DNA of 47,544 nt, from assembly GCF_016918545.1 (NCBI RefSeq), contig NZ_JAFFQC010000028.1, positions 1 through 47,544 of the forward strand, given 5' to 3'. Below the pieces are notes generated by a model. It did not search any database and had not been told where the DNA came from. It saw only the letters and a list, made by a program, of their open reading frames with translations. This DNA comes from Desulfobulbus alkaliphilus. Lineage in GTDB: Bacteria > Desulfobacterota > Desulfobulbia > Desulfobulbales > Desulfobulbaceae. A program made the translations under genes and the position numbers. Below, piece after piece: positions 14,721-23,109 of the stretch. Positions within the stretch are counted from its first letter, which is position 1, and every line of letters begins with the position of its first letter.

Positions 14721-15307
14721 GTAGATGGAGTGTGGTGGTCATAGGCCTTGTGGGGTGTCTTGTCTCTGGCTGCGTCGGCTTGATGCCGGGATCTTCCCTG
14801 CCTGATCAGCCCGGGGCCACGGTGATTTTTCAGCCATCGGAAACGGACATGATTTTATCGTGTCTGGCCGAGCGAGAGGGGTTGACCCGCAATGAAATGC
14901 GGGCGGAATATGCCGTCATCGAGGAGCAGGTCAGTGGAAATGATACGGATAGTATACCGCACCTGATTTGTCTGAGCCTGCATCGTCAAGCCAGTTATCA
15001 GCAGTTCAAGGATGGAATGGAATACCTGGCCGATCTCATTGATGCCAAGCCGGACCAAGCCGCCAGTCTGCGGGGTATTCTCATTCTTGCTCAACGCATC
15101 GACCGGGAAAAAATCAGCAGGTGGACCCTTGCCAACAGAAATCTTGATGAGAAAGAAGGGTTGGAAGCCGAAAATCGAGAACTGCTGGAACGGAACGAGG
15201 CGCTTAAAAACAACGCTGTGCAGGATCAGGCCCGGATTACAGAGTTGCAGAATCAGATTGAACAGTTGAAGGATATTGAAAATATTCTCAAGAGCCGAGA
15301 GCGTTGA
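14717..15307 (+). CDS. QseG-like lipoprotein between kinase and regulator
   Basis: A 196-residue lipoprotein. The signal MSRWSVVVIGLVGCLVSGC ends at the lipid-modified cysteine C19 (lipobox VSGC). The middle is helical and the last 60 residues (DEKEGLEAENRELLERNEALK and on to the end) are a strong coiled coil. In enterobacteria the outer-membrane lipoprotein QseG in the same operon position senses or relays envelope signals to the kinase; an equivalent role is inferred from position and architecture, not from strong sequence identity. The ATG overlaps the kinase stop codon, and the regulator starts one base after its own stop. Confidence 0.75.
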   Translation: MSRWSVVVIGLVGCLVSGCVGLMPGSSLPDQPGATVIFQPSETDMILSCLAEREGLTRNEMRAEYAVIEEQVSGNDTDSIPHLICLSLHRQASYQQFKDGMEYLADLIDAKPDQAASLRGILILAQRIDREKISRWTLANRNLDEKEGLEAENRELLERNEALKNNAVQDQARITELQNQIEQLKDIENILKSRER

Positions 15308-15308
15308 T

Positions 15309-16658
15309 ATGAAAGCGCATCATCACAGAATACTGCTGGTCGACGATGAGGCCGATCTCCTTCGTTTATGGAAATTACGCCTGGAAAGCAAGGATTATGA
15401 GGTTGCGGTCGCGGAAAGCGGGGAAGAGGCTCTGGCCACCTTTGCCGCTTTCAAGCCGGATGTGGTGCTCACGGACCTGCGTATGCCGGGCATTGACGGT
15501 ATTGCCCTGTTTGAGTCGATCCGCGCCCTCAACAAATCGGTCCCGGTCATTATCATCACCGCCCATGGCTCCATCCCCGAGGCCATTGATGCCACCCGGC
15601 AGGGGGTATTTTCCTTTTTGACCAAACCCATCGAAGGTGTGGCCCTGGTTCGGGAAATTGAGAGGGCCCTGGAGGCCTCCGGGAGCCTGCGCTCGGAAGG
15701 GGAAGCCCGGGAGGAGTGGCGGCAGCATATTGTCTGTCAAAGTGCGGTGATGGAAGAATTGCTTTCCCGTGCCCGCCTGGTTGCGGAAACGGATTCCACC
15801 ATCCTCATCCGCGGCGAGAGTGGTACAGGCAAGGAATTGCTGGCCATCGCCATTCACAAGGCCAGTAAATACCGAAAAGGGCCTTTTATTCCAGTGAACT
15901 GTACCGCCATCCCGGAATCGCTACTCGAATCGGAGCTGTTTGGCCATGTCAAGGGGTCGTTCACCGGGGCCATGAAAAGCTATGCCGGCCTTTTCCAGTC
16001 CGCCCACAACGGCACCCTGTTCCTCGATGAAATCGGCGATATGCCGCTCCATATCCAGGTTAAACTGCTCCGGGTCCTTCAGGATCGGCAGATCCGTCCG
16101 GTGGGCAGTTCCCGGCCGGTGCCGGTCAATGTGCGGATTATTTCCGCCACCCATAAAAACCTGGAGGAAGCGATCCGCAACAACACCTTTCGCGAGGACC
16201 TGTTTTACCGGCTCAACGTGGTCAGCCTCGAGCTGCCTCCCCTGCACAAGCGCAAGGAAGACATCCCGCTGCTGGCCGAGCACTTTGTTGCGATTCTTAC
16301 CGATAAATCAGATGCTCAGGCGAAACGCTTCACCCCGGAAGCAATGAAGCTTCTGGTGGAAGCCGAATGGCCGGGCAATATCCGTCAGCTTTATAATGTG
16401 GTGGAGAATGCGGTGGCCTTGGCCACGTCAACCTTTATTGGTGAGGAATTGCTCTATGACGCCATTAAGCAACACCAGAGAAAGGTTTTACCCCTGGCCG
16501 AGGCCCGCCGTCAGTTTGAACAGCAGTATCTGATTCAGCTCCTGCGCACGACCCAGGGCAATGTTTCCCAGGCTGCCCGGCTGGCGCAACGCAACCGCAC
16601 CGATTTTTACAAATTGCTTAACCGTCATCACATAGTCCCAGCCCAGTATAAGGATTGA
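15309..16658 (+). CDS. glrR: GlrR-like sigma-54-dependent response regulator
   Basis: A 449-residue regulator with three domains. The receiver (about 6-120) has D56 ([10 protein letters not shown]) as phosphorylation site, T in IIITAHG and K in FLTKP. The AAA+ domain (about 145-375) has Walker A GESGTGKE, the sigma-54 contact loop as GSFTGA, Walker B ([10 protein letters not shown]) and an arginine finger region ([12 protein letters not shown]). A Fis-type helix-turn-helix ends the protein ([21 protein letters not shown]). It activates promoters of the -24/-12 class when phosphorylated by the kinase of the same operon. The ATG at 15309 is chosen because the receiver begins there. The targets are unknown; one candidate sigma-54 promoter in the window is that of the PEP-CTERM gene. 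Confidence 0.9.
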   Translation: MKAHHHRILLVDDEADLLRLWKLRLESKDYEVAVAESGEEALATFAAFKPDVVLTDLRMPGIDGIALFESIRALNKSVPVIIITAHGSIPEAIDATRQGVFSFLTKPIEGVALVREIERALEASGSLRSEGEAREEWRQHIVCQSAVMEELLSRARLVAETDSTILIRGESGTGKELLAIAIHKASKYRKGPFIPVNCTAIPESLLESELFGHVKGSFTGAMKSYAGLFQSAHNGTLFLDEIGDMPLHIQVKLLRVLQDRQIRPVGSSRPVPVNVRIISATHKNLEEAIRNNTFREDLFYRLNVVSLELPPLHKRKEDIPLLAEHFVAILTDKSDAQAKRFTPEAMKLLVEAEWPGNIRQLYNVVENAVALATSTFIGEELLYDAIKQHQRKVLPLAEARRQFEQQYLIQLLRTTQGNVSQAARLAQRNRTDFYKLLNRHHIVPAQYKD

Positions 16659-16677
16659 GGGGGTCGATGGTGGGGTA

Positions 16678-16883
16678 CCGCGTGGGCACGATACAGCCGT
16701 GCCCACCCTACAGATCCCCGGTTGTGACCGAAAGGGCTACGAATCGACCGGTGGCGTGGTGCCGCGTGGGCAGGCAAAAAGACACCTGCCCACCCTACGA
16801 ATCCCCGGTTGTGACCGAAACGGATACGAATCGACCGATGCCGCGGTAGGGTGGGCAAACGGCTGTATCGTTTGCCCACGCGG
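16678..16883. repeat. Cluster of three family 2 hairpins with an internal 40-bp direct repeat
   Basis: Three hairpins follow one another: CGTGGGCACG...CGTGCCCACCCTAC (16678-16711), CGTGGGCAGG...CCTGCCCACCCTAC (16761-16798) and an inverted copy GTAGGGTGGGCAAACG...CGTTTGCCCACGCGG (16846-16883). A 40-bp direct repeat starting ATCCCCGGTTGTGACCGAAA occurs at 16714-16753 and 16801-16840. The remaining part of the 16659-17062 gap contains no gene that I can support. Confidence 0.8.
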
Positions 16884-17062
16884 ATATTGCGGATGTCGCG
16901 GATGTGAGGGCAAACCCCGACAAACCGGACAGGGAAACACCTCTCGCCTGTCTTTTAAAAGCGACATATTCAGCAGGCAAATATGTTTTTTGTTGTAAAA
17001 ACAAAATTTTAAAATGTATGTTATTTGCGACAAAAAGCCACATCCTTATTCCTCGCCCTACG

Positions 17063-17908
17063 TCACATCCCGTCCATCATCGGTTGGCAGGCGGGGCACC
17101 AATAGGTCGCCCGCCCGGCAAGGGTGGCTTTGACGATGGGGAGAGCACAACACCGGCAGGGCAGTCCCTGGCGGCCATAGACCTGATGCTGCAATTGAAA
17201 ATACCCGGGATGGCCACTGGAGCCGAGGAAATCGGCTATGGTCGAACCACCGGCATCAATGGCCTGCTGGAGAATGATCCGGCTATGGCGGGCAATGTCC
17301 TCCCAGGCCATGCCAGGAAGCTGACCAGCGGAAATCCGGGGGTGGACGCGGGCGGCAAAGAGAATTTCGTTGGCATAGATATTACCGATTCCAGCCACCA
17401 GTTTTGCGTTCATCAGCAGGGCTTTCACCGGTACCCGTCGGCTTGCCGCGAGCTGGAGCAGTCGGCTGCCGGTGAATGCCGCGTCGAACGGTTCGATCCC
17501 CTCACCCTGGCAAAAGTTTTTTTCGCATGAGGCGGCCTCGTCCGCCGACCACACCGCAACGGAGCCGAATCGACGTGAGTCATTGAGCCGCAGTTCCTGA
17601 CCATTGTCCAGGCCCAGCATGAGGTGATCGTGCCGATGCCGAGGACTCGTTGCCGGCAACAGCCCGATTTTGCCGGTCATGCCCAGATGGATCACCAGCA
17701 CCGCGCCACTGGCCATCCGCAGCAGCAGGTACTTGGCCCGCCGGTCAATGGCGATCACCTGCTGCCGGGCAATATGCGCCTGGAGGTGCTCCAGAGGCAT
17801 GGCGGTGCGCAGGCGGTGACCGCTGCAGGCCAGGGTCATCACGGTTCGCCCGGGCATCTGGTCCTGCAAACCTCTTCGGGTCACTTCCACCTCGGGGAGT
17901 TCAGGCAT
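17063..17908 (-). CDS. mutM: Formamidopyrimidine-DNA glycosylase (Fpg/MutM)
   Basis: A 281-residue base-excision repair enzyme that removes 8-oxoguanine and formamidopyrimidines and nicks the strand. The catalytic N-terminus MPELPEVE (P2, E3), the lysine in DRRAKYLLLRM, the helix-two-turn-helix region with NIYANEILFAARVHP, and the C-terminal zinc finger (CRCC...CPAC) are all present, and the length is standard. The start is fixed by the need for a free proline after Met and by the GGGAGGTGAAC ribosome site; a frame extension upstream is not needed. It overlaps the end of the phosphopantetheinyl transferase gene by 8 bp, so the two are co-translated. Confidence 0.95.
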   Translation of the reverse strand: MPELPEVEVTRRGLQDQMPGRTVMTLACSGHRLRTAMPLEHLQAHIARQQVIAIDRRAKYLLLRMASGAVLVIHLGMTGKIGLLPATSPRHRHDHLMLGLDNGQELRLNDSRRFGSVAVWSADEAASCEKNFCQGEGIEPFDAAFTGSRLLQLAASRRVPVKALLMNAKLVAGIGNIYANEILFAARVHPRISAGQLPGMAWEDIARHSRIILQQAIDAGGSTIADFLGSSGHPGYFQLQHQVYGRQGLPCRCCALPIVKATLAGRATYWCPACQPMMDGM

Positions 17909-18722
17909 GTTCACCTCCCGTGGCCACAGCCACCAGGTACTCATCAAATCCCATGATGCGGACTAGCGCACGCCCATGATCCCGCACCTGCAGACAAGTG
18001 GTCCAAATCTCATGGGACTCCACCGTCCTTACTTCAGTCAGGCTGATACGGTCAAACAGGCTCGGTGCATCGGGCAGCCAGCACTTCTTGACCGCCTCCT
18101 TGGCAGCCCACAGCAGGGTCAAGCGCACCAGCGGGTCGGGGATACAGTTGAGTCGGGCCAGTTCCGCTGCCGAGGTAAAACGTTCCTGCACGGCATGCAG
18201 TCGATCGGTCTTGTGCTGAATGTCGATGCCGCAGGGACCAGCAGCTGTCGCCACGGCCGCTGCATAGCGTCGGCTGTGGGAGATGGAGATCCTGGTTTCG
18301 GCCAGCTCTGCTGGTGCGGTGAGGACCGGCTGGCCGCTTGCTCCCGGCAGGAGTGCATAAGCGCTGTACGGCCATGATACCGCTTGCCTCATGCCACCCA
18401 GACGGGCAAGGCAGTGCTTGGCAACCAGTCTGCCGCCCAGCCATTCCAGTCTCCGTTTGGGATAGGCAAAGCGGGTAAAGATCCGGGCTTCGGCCGGAGC
18501 AAGCAGCGCGTGCAGGGAACTGCAATGCGCTTCCTCATCCAGCAGTGGCCGCAGTTGTTCAAGATCAAGGAGCGTCAGCCGGGCACCATGCGCTGCCAGG
18601 GGGGCGAAGCGAACGGCAAGGCGGTCCATCTCGGCCCAGAGGGGACGACAGGCAACGGCAATGTCATCCGGCACAGAGCTTGTTTTCTCTGCCAGATCCG
18701 GTATAATTGAATATTGTATCAT
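17901..18722 (-). CDS. 4'-phosphopantetheinyl transferase (Sfp type)
   Basis: A 273-residue enzyme of the Sfp/EntD class that transfers phosphopantetheine from CoA to acyl or peptidyl carrier proteins. The Mg2+-binding motif GIDIQ and the WAAKEAVKK motif are present with the usual spacing; RISISHSRRYAAAVAT before them is the CoA-binding region. The N-terminal half is longer and less conserved. No polyketide or peptide synthase is in the window, so it may serve fatty-acid carrier proteins or a cluster elsewhere. It is transcribed with mutM and diverges from cvpA; the two start regions abut at 18714-18783, leaving very little space for two promoters. Confidence 0.85.
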   Translation of the reverse strand: MIQYSIIPDLAEKTSSVPDDIAVACRPLWAEMDRLAVRFAPLAAHGARLTLLDLEQLRPLLDEEAHCSSLHALLAPAEARIFTRFAYPKRRLEWLGGRLVAKHCLARLGGMRQAVSWPYSAYALLPGASGQPVLTAPAELAETRISISHSRRYAAAVATAAGPCGIDIQHKTDRLHAVQERFTSAAELARLNCIPDPLVRLTLLWAAKEAVKKCWLPDAPSLFDRISLTEVRTVESHEIWTTCLQVRDHGRALVRIMGFDEYLVAVATGGEHA

Positions 18723-18782
18723 TTTCGGGTGTTGCGCACGCGCTCACCAGTTTTCCGCCAAGCAATCTCTGGTCAAGCAGGT

Positions 18783-19358
18783 ATGCCGATATTCAACGAA
18801 ATGACCTATTTCGACCTGGTGGTCGCCTTTCTGTTTGTTTTTTTTCTCGTCCGGGGGGTATGGATCGGCTTCATGCGTCAGTTGGCGGCCTTTCTTGCCC
18901 TGGTGGGCAGTTATTTTGTGGCTGCCCGGTATGCCGACGACATCATGCCGTATGCCGAACGCTTTGTTGACAATCCCAAACTGTCGTTTTTTCTCTGTTT
19001 TGCCGGTCTTTTTCTGGTTGCTGCCCTGGTGTTCACCCTGTTGGGCAAGGTGCTGCAGGGGGTGATGCGTATTACCCTGCTGGGCTGGTTTGACCGACTG
19101 CTGGGCATGCTCCTGGGGGCAGTCAAGGCCGGGGTCATGGCCTCCCTGCTCTATATGTTTCTGGCGGCCACCCTGTCGACAACCAACGATCTCCTGCGTA
19201 ATTCCATCACCTCCCCCTATCTGAAACAGGGGGCCGCCGTTCTTCGATCGCTGATTGATGATCCCCGTCTCAAAGAGTATTTCCTGCACAAGGAACCTGC
19301 CATTCTTTCCGATCTGCTGCCGGCACAGCAGCAGACGGACACGCCGGATGAACTGTAA
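18783..19358 (+). CDS. cvpA: CvpA-family membrane protein
   Basis: A 191-residue inner-membrane protein of the CvpA family, with four hydrophobic segments (FDLVVAFLFVFFLV, QLAAFLALVGSYFVA, FFLCFAGLFLVAALVFTLLG, GVMASLLYMFLAA) and the GWFDRLLGMLLGAVKAG motif. Family members affect colicin V export, envelope homeostasis or purine-linked phenotypes; the molecular function is unclear. Start candidates are ATG 18783 (used here, after AGCAGGT) and ATG 18801 (MTYFDLV, close to the usual family start); a longer frame from 18714 overlaps the divergent gene and is unlikely. The soluble tail is short and ends TPDEL. Confidence 0.82.
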   Translation: MPIFNEMTYFDLVVAFLFVFFLVRGVWIGFMRQLAAFLALVGSYFVAARYADDIMPYAERFVDNPKLSFFLCFAGLFLVAALVFTLLGKVLQGVMRITLLGWFDRLLGMLLGAVKAGVMASLLYMFLAATLSTTNDLLRNSITSPYLKQGAAVLRSLIDDPRLKEYFLHKEPAILSDLLPAQQQTDTPDEL

Positions 19359-19383
19359 CTTTTGCCAACATAAACATAGTTGA

Positions 19384-20259
19384 TTATTCTTCGGCTTCCC
19401 GCAGCAATTGGTCCCGGTACCGATCGACAAAGGTAAGGATATCCTCTTGCCAGTCGGCCATGACATCGAGACCGGCGGCCTTGAGCCGGCTGTTTTCGAG
19501 GATGGAATTCGCCGGACGGCGGGCCGGAGTCGGATACTCGGCGGTGGTGCAGGGGATCATTGAGTAGGGCACCTTCATGGCATCGAGAAAAAATCGGGCG
19601 CCTTGATACCAGGTCGAGTGGCCCGCGGCGGAAGCATGGACAATGCCGGTGAGGTCGCTGTCCAGGAGGGTCTCGATCTGGCGGGCCAGGCGCCAGGACC
19701 AGGTCAGAGAACCGTGCTGGTCATTGACCACCCTGATCGTCCGGGAGGGATCAATCAAGGCCAGGCGGAGCATGGTCTTGAGAAAATTTTTATTACCGAT
19801 ACCATACAGCCAGGCGGTTCGAATGATGAGGTGATTGTCAACGCTTTGCGCTGCCTGTTCGCCGGCCAGTTTGCTTTCCCCGTAGACCGAAAGAGGATGG
19901 GGAGGATCGTCCTCCAGATAGGGGTGCGGTGCCGGTCGGAGGCCGTCGAAGATGTAATCGGTGGAGATCTGCACCAGCCGACTGCCATGCTCGGCACATT
20001 GCCGGGCAAGAATCTCCGGGCCCCGGGCATTGACCTCCAGGCAACGCTGCCGGTCATGCTCGCAAGCGTCCACTGCTGTGTAGGCGGCACAGTTGATCAC
20101 CACCTCCGGGGTACAGTCGGTAAAAATTTTTGCCACCTGGTGTTCGTCGGTGATATCGATCAGGGGGACATCGCAGCAGGAGGTGTCGTGATGCTGCGCC
20201 AGAAGGTGGTGGCAATCTCTGCCCAGTTGGCCATTGGCGCCGGTTATGAGGATTTTCAT
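19384..20259 (-). CDS. rfbD: dTDP-4-dehydrorhamnose reductase
   Basis: A 291-residue NADPH-dependent reductase making dTDP-L-rhamnose, the last step of rhamnose donor synthesis for O-antigen or exopolysaccharide. The Rossmann motif GANGQLG (7-13), the INCAAYTAVD strand and the catalytic YGESKLAGE (YxxxK) are clear. It follows rfbA after 47 bp in the same direction. rfbB and rfbC are not in the window, so the operon continues elsewhere or the pathway is split. It ends convergent with cvpA, 25 bp apart, with no obvious terminator hairpin. Confidence 0.93.
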   Translation of the reverse strand: MKILITGANGQLGRDCHHLLAQHHDTSCCDVPLIDITDEHQVAKIFTDCTPEVVINCAAYTAVDACEHDRQRCLEVNARGPEILARQCAEHGSRLVQISTDYIFDGLRPAPHPYLEDDPPHPLSVYGESKLAGEQAAQSVDNHLIIRTAWLYGIGNKNFLKTMLRLALIDPSRTIRVVNDQHGSLTWSWRLARQIETLLDSDLTGIVHASAAGHSTWYQGARFFLDAMKVPYSMIPCTTAEYPTPARRPANSILENSRLKAAGLDVMADWQEDILTFVDRYRDQLLREAEE

Positions 20260-20306
20260 GGGTAGGTGAGGAGGCTGAGGTTATCTTGTTTCTGGAGGAA
20301 CCCTGG

Positions 20307-21176
20307 TCAGGTTCCGTTGAGCATGTCCATGAGGTAGGTGCCGTACTGATTTTTCATCATCGAGGCAGCCAGTCGTTCGACCTGGTCGTGGTCGATATAA
20401 CCGAGACGAAAAGCGATTTCCTCGAGGCAGGCGATCTTGAGGCCCTGCCGTTCCTGGACGGCCTGGACATAGCTGGCAGCCTGTTGCAGGGATTCGTGGG
20501 TGCCGGTGTCCAGCCAGCAGAATCCGCGGCCAAGCAGTTCCACGGTCAGTTTTCCCTGCTGAAGATAGTGCAGGTTGACATCGGTGATTTCCAGCTCACC
20601 CCGGGCCGAGGGGCGGATCGACTTGGCAATGGCCACCACGTCATTGTCGTAGAAATACAGACCAGGAACCGCATAGCGGGATTTAGGGCGGGCAGGTTTT
20701 TCCTCGATACCGATAACCCGGTTGTCGGCATCGAATTCGACCACCCCGTACCTCTGCGGATCCTTGACCAGGTAGCCGAAGATGATGCCGCCTTCGTTGA
20801 GAGTGCTGCAGCGGCGGACAATGGCGGCGAAATTGTGACCGAAAAAGATGTTGTCACCCAGAACCAGGGCGACCGGGTCCCGGCCGATGAAGTCCTTGCC
20901 GATGAGAAAGGCCTGGGCCAGGCCTTCCGGTCTGGGCTGCTCGGCATAATGCAGTTGGATGCCGAGCTGAGAACCATCCCCGAAAAGTTCCTGGAAGCGG
21001 GGCAGATCCTGGGGGGTGGAGATGATGAGAATATCGCGGATGCCCGCCAGCATGAGCACGGACAGGGGGTAATAGATCATCGGTTTGTCGTAGACCGGGA
21101 TCAGTTGCTTGCTGATGACGCGGGTGAGCGGATAGAGGCGGGTGCCGGAACCGCCGGCGAGAATGATTCCTTTCAA
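20307..21176 (-). CDS. rfbA: Glucose-1-phosphate thymidylyltransferase
   Basis: A 289-residue enzyme that joins glucose-1-phosphate and dTTP, the first step towards dTDP-rhamnose. The N-terminal signature [24 protein letters not shown] and IIGIEEKP-type motif ([17 protein letters not shown]) are complete. I place the start at a TTG (21176) because MKGIILAGG is the normal beginning and GGGGAG is positioned 6 bases upstream; the frame is open further upstream but that part is unlike the family. Its neighbour rfbD is downstream. A deleted MITE copy sits between this start and phosphomannomutase. Confidence 0.92.
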   Translation of the reverse strand: MKGIILAGGSGTRLYPLTRVISKQLIPVYDKPMIYYPLSVLMLAGIRDILIISTPQDLPRFQELFGDGSQLGIQLHYAEQPRPEGLAQAFLIGKDFIGRDPVALVLGDNIFFGHNFAAIVRRCSTLNEGGIIFGYLVKDPQRYGVVEFDADNRVIGIEEKPARPKSRYAVPGLYFYDNDVVAIAKSIRPSARGELEITDVNLHYLQQGKLTVELLGRGFCWLDTGTHESLQQAASYVQAVQERQGLKIACLEEIAFRLGYIDHDQVERLAASMMKNQYGTYLMDMLNGT

Positions 21177-21251
21177 ATTGTTTCTCCCCTGAGGGTGGGC
21201 AAGGGAATACTTGCCAGGTGGTGAAGGGCTGTGATACCCTCTTTGCATGGA

Positions 21252-21362
21252 CTTGAACCCGTGAAGGCGAGTGAAAAGTCATTGTCAAGGGTTCTGCTGC
21301 AATTGTAGTATGATTACAGCGAGATATATCCAAAGCAGGCGTCCAGCCATCACGGATTCAGG
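21252..21362 (-). mobile_element. MITE family 1, internally deleted copy (111 bp)
   Basis: On the minus strand it begins CCTGAATCCGTGATGGCTGG and continues colinear with the left part of the full element (GATATATCTCGCTGTAATCAT, CTTGACAATG) and then jumps to a degenerate right end (TTCACGGGTTCAAG). The palindromic right half of the full-length element is missing. It lies in the divergent promoter region between rfbA and phosphomannomutase. Confidence 0.8.
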
Positions 21363-21428
21363 ATTATTTTTTGCCTGCACTTTATACCGTATTTTTCTTA
21401 TCTTTCAAACACGGTTTGAGGATACACC

Positions 21429-22802
21429 ATGACAACCGCGCTGCGTTGCTTTACCGCCTACGATGTCCGCGGCAGGATTCCCGAGGATTTCGATGCTCAC
21501 CTTGCCCGCCGCATCGCCCTGGCCTGCGCGGCGTTTTTTTCCATGCGTAAGGTGGTTCTTGGTCAGGATATGCGGCTGAGCAGTCCGGAGATTGTCGAGG
21601 CCATGACCGCCGGGCTGCTGGCCCGGGGAGTCGATGTCATCGATATCGGGCTCTGCGGTACGGAAGAAGTCTATCATGCCGTGTTCAGCGGTGTCGATGC
21701 CGGGGTGGATGGGGGTATAATAGTCACCGCCAGTCACAACCCCGCCGAGTACAATGGGATGAAGATCGTCCGCCGCGAGGCCCGACCGGTCTCCAACGAC
21801 AGCGGCTTGCGGGAAATCGCCGCCATGGCCGGAGATGAGAAGTGGTATCAAACCCTGTGCGCCCAGCCTGCGCAACAAGGGGGTTTCCGCACCGTGATGG
21901 CCTCCAAAAAAGCCTACATCGAGCATCTCCTGGGCGCTGTCGACTGCCGGGGGATGCGGCCGCTGAAACTGGTCGTCAACAGCGGCAACGGCTGCGCCGG
22001 GCCGGTGGTCGATCTGCTGGCCCCGCATCTGCCTTTTGAATTCATCCGCCTGCAGCACCAGCCCGATGGCCGTTTTCCCCATGGCGTTCCCAATCCTCTG
22101 CTGCCGGAAAAGCGTGCAGCCACCGCCGAGGCGGTCCGTGCTCATGGGGCCGACCTGGGTATTGCCTGGGACGGCGATTTCGACCGCTGTTTTTTCTATG
22201 ATGAAAACGGTCGTTTCATCGAGGGCTATTATATCGTCGGCCTGCTGGCCACGGCTCTGCTCACTCTTCATCCGGGGGCCACGATTCTCCATGACCCCCG
22301 CCTGACCTGGAACACCAGGGAACTGGTCACCGCTGCCGGCGGCGTGCCGGTGATGACCCGCACCGGCCATGCCTTTATCAAGGAGGCCATGCGCGCCCAG
22401 GATGCGGTCTACGGCGGCGAGATGTCGGCTCACCATTATTTCCGCGATTTCGGCTACTGCGACTCGGGTATGCTGCCCTGGCTTTTGGTCTGCCAGTTGA
22501 TGAGCCAGACCGGCCAACCCTTGTCCGCTCTCTGCGATGCGCGGATGACGGCTTTTCCGGTGAGTGGAGAAATCAATTCCCGGGTAAGCGATCCCGATGC
22601 CGTCCTGGCACGGATCAAACAGCACTACCGGGACGGCAGCATGGATTATACCGACGGCATATCCGTCGAGTTTCCCGCGTATCGTTTTAACCTGCGGGCC
22701 TCCAATACCGAGCCGGTTCTGCGGCTTAATGTCGAGACCAGAGGGGATGTGGAACTGCTTGAACGGAAAACCAGAGAACTTCTGGACCTGATTCGATCCT
22801 GA
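21429..22802 (+). CDS. manB: Phosphomannomutase / phosphoglucomutase
   Basis: A 457-residue alpha-D-phosphohexomutase interconverting mannose-6-phosphate and mannose-1-phosphate. The catalytic serine is S102 in TASHNP, the metal loop is DGDFDR (248-253), the sugar-specificity loop is GGEMSAHHYFRD, and the phosphate-binding loop near the C-terminus is RASNTEPVLRLNVE. Together with manC downstream it supplies GDP-mannose for polysaccharide. The gene is bracketed by MITE copies on both sides (21252-21362 and 22858-23075). Confidence 0.93.
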   Translation: MTTALRCFTAYDVRGRIPEDFDAHLARRIALACAAFFSMRKVVLGQDMRLSSPEIVEAMTAGLLARGVDVIDIGLCGTEEVYHAVFSGVDAGVDGGIIVTASHNPAEYNGMKIVRREARPVSNDSGLREIAAMAGDEKWYQTLCAQPAQQGGFRTVMASKKAYIEHLLGAVDCRGMRPLKLVVNSGNGCAGPVVDLLAPHLPFEFIRLQHQPDGRFPHGVPNPLLPEKRAATAEAVRAHGADLGIAWDGDFDRCFFYDENGRFIEGYYIVGLLATALLTLHPGATILHDPRLTWNTRELVTAAGGVPVMTRTGHAFIKEAMRAQDAVYGGEMSAHHYFRDFGYCDSGMLPWLLVCQLMSQTGQPLSALCDARMTAFPVSGEINSRVSDPDAVLARIKQHYRDGSMDYTDGISVEFPAYRFNLRASNTEPVLRLNVETRGDVELLERKTRELLDLIRS

Positions 22803-22857
22803 CCTTGAAGGGGGCAACCCGGCGGAGGGGTCGAGTGGCCCCTGACAGTTTCCCAAT

Positions 22858-23075
22858 CCTGAATCCGTGAGCGTTCGTCCGTGCGTCAGTTTCGTTGTTC
22901 GTGGCCGTTCGATTAAAGTACACTTTATCGGACGGTTACGGGCAATGAAGATGGCGTGCGGACGGATGGCCCGAAGGGCGGCTGGTGAAATTTAGTACCA
23001 AGGATTCCGCTCCAATTAAAACATGATTACAGCAAGATATATATAAAACAAGAGTCCAGCCGTCACGGATTCAGG
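22858..23075 (-). mobile_element. MITE family 1, full-length copy between manB and manC
   Basis: A 218-bp copy in minus orientation, closely matching the copy at 4678-4895 in length and sequence, with ends CCTGAATCCGTGA / TCACGGATTCAGG. CCAAT occurs on both sides, which could be a longer target duplication or chance. It separates two genes of one pathway and ends 34 bp before the manC start. Confidence 0.9.
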
Positions 23076-23109
23076 CCAATGAGAACATTCAAAGTATGAG
23101 GTAATCAAG

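Noticed and set aside
21405-22856. Open frame of 483 codons on the minus strand across manB
   Set aside because: It is a shadow of manB in GC-rich DNA: there is no family motif, and composition is odd (many His, Gly, Gln). The plus-strand protein carries all catalytic motifs.
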